Shown here: piece after piece, positions 58,601 to 64,000 of the stretch
Position numbering within the stretch: the stretch's first letter is position 1
Layout of the letters: every line of letters begins with the position of its first letter
Source: Blasia pusilla
Taxonomy: Eukaryota > Marchantiophyta > Marchantiopsida > Blasiales
NCBI GenBank assembly: GCA_050084515.1
Contig: CM114274.1
Location: 36,332,001 to 36,396,000 of the forward strand
Reading direction: 5' to 3'
DNA length: 64,000 nt
Position numbers and translations under genes: made by a program
The notes under the pieces: generated by a model
What the model saw: the letters and a program-made list of their open reading frames with translations, nothing else
The model's database searches: none
What the model was told of the DNA's origin: nothing

Positions 58601-59253
58601 TTTTTTATGATGGAACGACAAGTTCCCTATGCAATACTTTGATAGAGATTAGAGATAGAGTCCAGCAGATCATAAATGATCTGCTAGGGAGTACGATAAC
58701 CTGCAATAATAGGTTTCCCTTTGTATAGATCTCTTTGGAAGTCATATGAGAAACTTACTATTTCGAGTAAGTTTCTAAATTATATGAGCTTTAACTTCCT
58801 ATTTTTGGAAGGTGGCTCTTGATCCACTATTGTAGGTTTAGGGTTAATTGGTGACTTTGGAGCATAAGACTTTGAGGAGGACTAAATGAAGGACTTCGGG
58901 AGAGTGGTTATATCTCAAGGAGATTGAGTTTGGAGAGCTCATTCTCTCCTTGTTGAACCTCTTGAGCATCAGGCGGCAGAACCATGGGGCTCCTTACCTT
59001 GTGAGTAATCCCATCCTCTCACCATGAGAGAGTGGGTTTGGTTTGACAAGGGAGAAAGAGGGAGTGTGCATGAGAGCCATGGAGCTCTTTATGTGTTGTG
59101 TGAGATTTTTCATCAATTTTATTGGAGATATTTTGGTGAACACTTGCCTCCGTGATTGCATTCGGTGGATGATTGATTTAGGCTAGCATTTGTGTGTGTT
59201 GATTAGTGAGAGCGATGTATGTTGTGTAGCGATGTGTAGGCGCATGCCACACT
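58601..59253 (+). mobile_element. Diverged family-A-like LTR
   Basis: Follows the order of family A (GAGAAACTTACTATTT, CATTCTCTCCTTGTTGAACC, GGAGATATTTTGG, ATGTATGTTGTGTAGCGATG) with many differences. It is an older relative of the copies at 11030 and 29561. Confidence 0.6.
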
Positions 59254-59860
59254 AGAAGACAAAAATATCAATAGATATGAAAAAAGATAAATATATATGG
59301 GAGTTAAAAAATTTCAAAGATTGATAGTGAGGGGTTTTAAAAAGAATTTTGAATATTTATTCCACTCCCTAGCAAAATTTTCTGTTTTGAATATTTATTT
59401 ATGGATCATGACTAGTGCTATGGAGGGTCTCTTTTAATGAGTCTCGGATATTTTCCACCCAAAATATATTTTTTATTGAGAAAGAAAAAAATCTGTGACA
59501 TATGTGATATGGAATGAACATCAATCCTCCCACTAGTATGTAGATATTGTGGATGTCCTCTTTTAATAAATTCATTTCATTATAAAAATAAATCTCAAAA
59601 GAGGACAGGCAATTACATCCCTGAAAGGGAAGAAGTCAAAAAATGCAAAATGGAATGAAAAAGAAAATGGCTCTAAAATCGAAACAAATACCACTTGTAG
59701 CTTGAAACAAACCTAATAAAAACAGTTGTAGTCCAATATGAATAGAGGATCATATAAGAAACCCATAATCACTTAGGCTAGACATATAATGCCAAATTTT
59801 ATGCAAGTTATGAAAGTTAAAAACCAAAGGCAAAAATAGATAATTATCAAGAGAAGAAAA

Positions 59861-60670
59861 TCTATACTATAATGTGAGGAGGGGGTTACTTCTTCCTGGT
59901 AACTCCCCGTTCCCAAAGAAGTGAAGCTCCTCCACAAGTGGTCGTCTGAAATGTCCTCTTGTGAGAAAAAGTTAAAAAAATTTGCCTCAAATTTTATTCA
60001 GACGGCCATCTATTTGAACGAGGTGTGAAGCCGCCTTATTTTTAACCGAGCAGGGGGGGGTTACTAAAAAGGAAAAAAGAAAGTGAATCTTACGAGGATG
60101 TTGGGTTTTTCTTTTCACAGTCTTTTTTTCTACCATCTGTATTCGATCTCAGCCTATTTCTATCGATATCAGATCTCGCATTATGCTCTAATCGTGCCTT
60201 TCTTGGCCTTTGTTTGAGACATTTGGCACATAAGTATTGGAGGCTTTGGACAAACATAGTAAGCACCTGTTACGTGGAGACACATGCTGACGTTCGGAAT
60301 TTTTGAATGGAGTTAAGTATTTGCTACTTCCCTCTCTCCTCCAAAGAGGCGCGCCGAGTAGGAAGGAGTGGGGAGAAGATCCGAGCAAGAAGCGGGGAGG
60401 GGGAGGACGATCCAAGCATCAAGTGTTTGAATCTGCACCATGTCGATTCGCTTATTTTTTGACATTGCACCATGTCAAATTTCCCTCAATCTGCAGCACG
60501 TCCGCCTCAACTCTAGCCCGTCCGCTTCAAATCTGCAGCACGTCCACTTCAAATGTGAATATGCTATAGCATTCATCACAATATTGATCGCATTGTGATC
60601 ACGGTAAGAAGGATTCCGGTCCCCCTCTCTCTTTCTGCATTTATGGATAACTCTGGGGTAAACTTTCGTG
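59861..60670 (+). mobile_element. 5' part of a Helitron related to 9523-13923
   Basis: TCTATACTATAATGTGAGGA begins after an A. The stretch TATAGCATTCATCACAATAT followed by a CT tract and CTGCATTT (60560-60640) matches 9890-10010. The 3' end was not found in the window. Confidence 0.55.
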
Positions 60671-60815
60671 AGAATCATGGAAAGGAAATACCTTCACATC
60701 ACTATGCTGCCAATGCTAAATCTCTGCACTTGGGCCACGACAAGAAGAGAGTGAACTCAGTCAGAGTAGCAAAACTCGGTGCAGAAAATCGTGGCACACG
60801 GTTGTTTCACTTTCT

Positions 60816-60849
60816 GTTCACTTGATTGTTCAACAACAATCAAGTGAAC
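60816..60849. repeat. Perfect 15-bp hairpin with 4-nt loop
   Basis: GTTCACTTGATTGTT (60816-60830), loop CAAC, AACAATCAAGTGAAC (60835-60849). It could act as a terminator-like or small-RNA-forming structure; no gene is assigned to it. Confidence 0.85.
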
Positions 60850-61690
60850 TTTTGCTTTCCATCCTTTTCATCGACCCCAATTTCTAAAATCATGGTTCCT
60901 TTTTTGCTCTCCTCATTGACCTCCTTTCTTGTGAAAATGGGCTCGCTCATGACATCATCCATTGATGATGATCTCGATTTGTTTCGAGGAAATTCAACCG
61001 TTGCCCTTGCCGGGCAGTTTGTCAAATTAGCGGTCTTATTAGTCAAGCCTAAATTGCTGAGGTCAGAGTTGAAATTCTTTCAGGTAATTGAAAGAATCGG
61101 GAAGAGTCGGAGATAGATAATGAGTGGACGGCGCGGGATTTTGGCGTATCTGCCACGCAGTTTATGGAGCTGACGTTGATCACCACGGCAACGTGGAGAT
61201 CCCATCGCGACTCCTGTATTACTCCGATATTACTGGGTTTGTATTCACCCAGGCTGGGAATCTGGGAATTGACCCTGGTTTTCCGTTGAAGTAGACACGG
61301 TAGAGTGAGGATGCTGGTTAGATCGGAGTCACTACGTCAAACATACCACTTTGTGAGCTTTTCATGTACAAATTTGCCCACTGTCCCGAGTCTGTCTGTA
61401 CTCAGGTCAGAAGCCTCTCCCGTCTTCTCTCCTTTTTGATCGCGTCTTTCTCTATCCTATCTCTCTCTTCGTCTTTGGACGGCATTTTTATTTTTGTGCA
61501 CAGGCTCCTCCGCCAGCTTCGATCTTCTCTTGTGGCTAGCTGTAGCGGACGTCTGACCCACGTATCTCTACCACATACCCATGTTTTTGGTGACTACATG
61601 TAGGGTCTTAATTTATCTTACGTTGCTTAGGCGTTTTCGTCCGTCCCTTGAGTGGATGCGTTGCCGCTCCTTAGGCATTTTCATCCGTCC
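60850..61690. other. Stretch with short frames only
   Basis: A 96-codon frame (60826-61116) and a CT-rich 79-codon frame (61364-61603) lack recognisable domains. Nothing else is seen. Confidence 0.35.
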
Positions 61691-61694
61691 TCTG

Positions 61695-61925
61695 AGTTTG
61701 AGCTCAGCTTCTCTCAGCTGTTGGATTCTTATTTGCTTCTGTCTATGCAAACAAAATAGAGGAAGAGTATTGTTCCTTCGTCATTTTCGACCATCATGTG
61801 AGTTGGATCTTTGCTTCTCTCAGTTGCTCGAACGAAATAGAGGCGTTTTTGTTGTCCTATGAGTGGGGATGCTGTGAGTTGGATCTCCGCTTCTCTCAGG
61901 TGCTCGAATGAAATAGAGGGATCCA
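61695..61925. repeat. 77-bp-period tandem repeat
   Basis: The 45-bp block TGAGTTGGATCT..GCTTCTCTCAG..TGCTCGAA.GAAATAGAG occurs at about 61798 and again at about 61875 (77 bp apart), with a more degenerate copy near 61695-61765. Confidence 0.65.
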
Positions 61926-62673
61926 ACTCGCTGTTGAATGGATATATTCTCGCAGACAGCACAACACACAAGGTGGATGGGGCTTTCCGTCTTTCCTTCG
62001 CCAACACGAGACGAATCGTATCCATCATTCATCCGTCGAAACGGTTGCTTTGATGAAGGACAGATACCCATGTAGTGTATTTGGGCACGCTCTTTGAAGA
62101 CCTGGAAATACTGCAAAGCATGTCAAGATTGCAGAAAACAGTCGCACATTTCCGAATTCCGCACTGACCCTCACTGATAGGAACAGGTCGACCAGAGAAA
62201 TCTCATAATTTGAGGGACGACAATCGACCTCAAGATCCCACTACTCCTCCACCTCTTCCTCTTGTAACTTTTGTCATTCTGCTCCTGGCTGGTTACTCTC
62301 CCATCAACTTCGCAACACAGCAGCTTCCTAGGAGAGCCGCTCCCACAAAGAGCAATGAGCCAAGTCAAGAAGAAAATCCAATTGCGTCAACAGCGGGTTC
62401 CGATCCCCGCCCACTTGATCCGAAGCCAACGACCCTGCCCTACTGACGTAGGCCTCCTAGATGTTTGGGAACAGGGGGCTTCCGGATTTTATTTATGAAA
62501 ATAGTTTTTTCCGTGCCCAGATCTTGTTCTCTTACAAATATCATAGCCTTTTTTTTTAGGTGAGCTTTATGAAATTATAGTTACGTTTTTCTTACTTGAA
62601 ATATCTAATTTATATTGATAATTTAATCTGCTCTTGTTAAATTTGCAGTGTCGGATTGAGCCTAACTTACGCC

Positions 62674-63099
62674 ATGTCAACTCTCGCATTGAGCTACAAG
62701 AGGTCGTTAATTGTGAAAGAAATTGTAATAATTACGAGTCCTGAATATGTGGTAGAGAGAGATGAGCATAGATTTTCATTATCTCGCTCACAACGAAAAC
62801 GAAAATTGTTTGATGTGGACTCCAAATTTTCTGCTACTATTTCAAATGGTTTCAATGAGACTGAGGAGGTTAGAGAAGTCTCAATAGGCCAGAAAATTTT
62901 GATTACTCTCAATAGTAATAAGAGTTACTCTATAGATAGTTGCCCTCTTGAAGATCTTGACGATGGGGAATATTCTTCTACTTCCCTCTATAATTCAGAG
63001 GGATGGTATGTTGGTGATGAGTTCGACCTGGAATATAGGCGTGTGGATTATGCGGATTTAGACATTAGTGACGATAGTCGAGATATTGGAGATAAGTAG
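62674..63099 (+). CDS. Acidic Ser-rich protein segment of unknown function
   Basis: A good acceptor (AAATTTGCAG, ending 62648) precedes an ATG at 62674, and 141 codons follow to a TAG. The start is hydrophobic and basic. A short ITSPEYVVERDEH block and a basic RSQRKRKLFD patch (possible nuclear signal) come next, and the rest is strongly acidic (..LEDLDDGEYSSTSLYN.., ..EFDLEYRRVDYADLDISDD..). I do not recognise it. The SPEYV block recurs in the frame at 63378, so both may be exons or tandem copies of one gene. Confidence 0.4.
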   Translation: MSTLALSYKRSLIVKEIVIITSPEYVVERDEHRFSLSRSQRKRKLFDVDSKFSATISNGFNETEEVREVSIGQKILITLNSNKSYSIDSCPLEDLDDGEYSSTSLYNSEGWYVGDEFDLEYRRVDYADLDISDDSRDIGDK

Positions 63100-63377
63100 C
63101 CAAAAGAGTACTATATATTGTTTATATTCAATTAATCATCAAAAAACCATCTTCGTTTTGTTGTCAGATATGTCTGTTTGAGATTGCTGAGTTGAGCAAA
63201 CGATCATGTTTCATTTCTTTGGGAGTGGAGTGACTCAAAAAAGTAAGTCTTCTCTGCTTGTGTACTAATATTCATATGTGGAGATTTAGTATCCTTTTTT
63301 ATTGAGTATTTATTTTATTATTTTCAAATATTTATTTTATTTAAATAATTGTATGGATAATGCAGGATACTTTATAA

Positions 63378-63953
63378 ATGAGTGTTGAAGATTTACGCTT
63401 TAGCGATGGTGAGTTCTACGTTCCTCTTGATGAACAAGAAAGGGATTATACACCTATAGATGTCGACATCGTAGAGGTAATACAAATAGCAAGTCCGGAG
63501 TATGTTCCATCGCCGATCATTGAAAATAGGAATAATGCTTCAAGTCCTGGCTATGTTTCATCACCGATTTTTGAAAACCGGGATAAGGCTTCAAGTCCTA
63601 GCTATGTATCATTGCCGATTTTTGAAAATGGGATTAATGCTCCTAATGTTAGTATTAGCCCTTTGAGAAATGATTAGAGTTGTAGTTGTGATGAGAGTGC
63701 ATCTAGGATTTTAACCACGCCTGTGGTGAATCATCATTCTATTTCACAAGGAGTAGTTGGAGGTCAAGAGGGAGAAGAAGATACAGATTCCACACATGAT
63801 TGCATCCCTTCCTCGGACCCTATAGCATCTAGCCATTCATTTGTACGTGATTGTTGCGGGTTGGGGTCATGAGAAATTAGTGATTGTCATACAATTTGCT
63901 CGGAGGACTCAAGTGAGATGAGTACGGCTAAGTCTCATTTCCCGTTAGAATGA
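63378..63953 (+). pseudogene. SPxYV-repeat acidic protein with in-frame stops
   Basis: An ATG at 63378 (after an AATGCAG acceptor at 63365) opens 99 codons, acidic, with three tandem repeats of 17-18 residues: SPEYVPSPIIENRNNA, SSPGYVSSPIFENRDKA, SSPSYVSLPIFENGINA (63490-63640). After a TAG (63675-63677) the same frame stays open for 64 codons of Ser/Glu/Asp-rich sequence, then TGA (63870-63872), then 26 more codons to TGA at 63951. The continuing composition suggests one coding sequence with nonsense changes rather than chance. Family unknown. Confidence 0.4.
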
Positions 63954-64000
63954 TTTTCCCATTTCAGATTTTTATAAAAACTTAAGTTATGTGTTGCTCT

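Overview
The window is nuclear DNA from a land plant. It contains spliced genes with GT-AG introns, a plastid-type purine-synthesis enzyme, plant PIF/Harbinger and Helitron transposons, and Ty3/gypsy retrotransposons. A gypsy lineage that carries a cytosine methyltransferase domain, together with a ThrE-type transporter gene, hints at a non-seed plant (bryophyte, lycophyte or fern). That placement is an inference from memory of where such genes occur, not something the sequence proves.

Two intact genes can be modelled exactly, both on the + strand. The first is a seven-exon ThrE/DUF1212-family membrane transporter at 16830-20451 (508 aa; all six junction phases agree). The second is a three-exon phosphoribosylamine-glycine ligase (PUR2/GARS) at 46572-48403 (536 aa with an N-terminal targeting region). 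They sit in islands that are richer in CpG and free of recognisable transposons. A third coding-like locus at 62674-63953 encodes acidic, Ser-Pro-rich protein segments of unknown function and is broken by in-frame stops.

Almost everything else is mobile DNA, much of it nested. 1-9500: gene-like minus-strand fragments, a LINE-type RNase H remnant, a half-tRNA and a 1.6-kb inverted repeat. 9523-14107: a candidate 4.4-kb Helitron holding a solo LTR and long CT tracts, abutting a mini-Helitron. 21.9-23.4 kb: Helitron helicase remnant, mini-Helitron and a strong hairpin. 24.4-30.1 kb: gypsy A (gag, protease, start of a methyltransferase, then an abrupt join to an LTR). 30.2-41 kb: LTR fragments, Harbinger transposase remnants, and gypsy C (integrase, chromodomain-like end, 992-bp 3' LTR). 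41.3-45.8 kb: a Harbinger element with both inverted ends and a TAA duplication sits inside a mini-Helitron and is itself hit by a solo LTR. 51.7-58.1 kb: a near-palindrome, gypsy B (rest of the methyltransferase, reverse transcriptase, RNase H) and nested LTRs. 58.2-62 kb: diverged LTRs and another Helitron 5' end.

The most notable system is the gypsy lineage in which a C5-cytosine DNA methyltransferase domain lies between protease and reverse transcriptase. Gypsy A keeps its N-terminal part (SAM-binding motif). Gypsy B keeps its C-terminal part (motifs IV, VI, VIII and IX/X), with the catalytic Cys codon changed to a stop. Both copies are dead, but together they show the architecture of an element that could once have methylated DNA.
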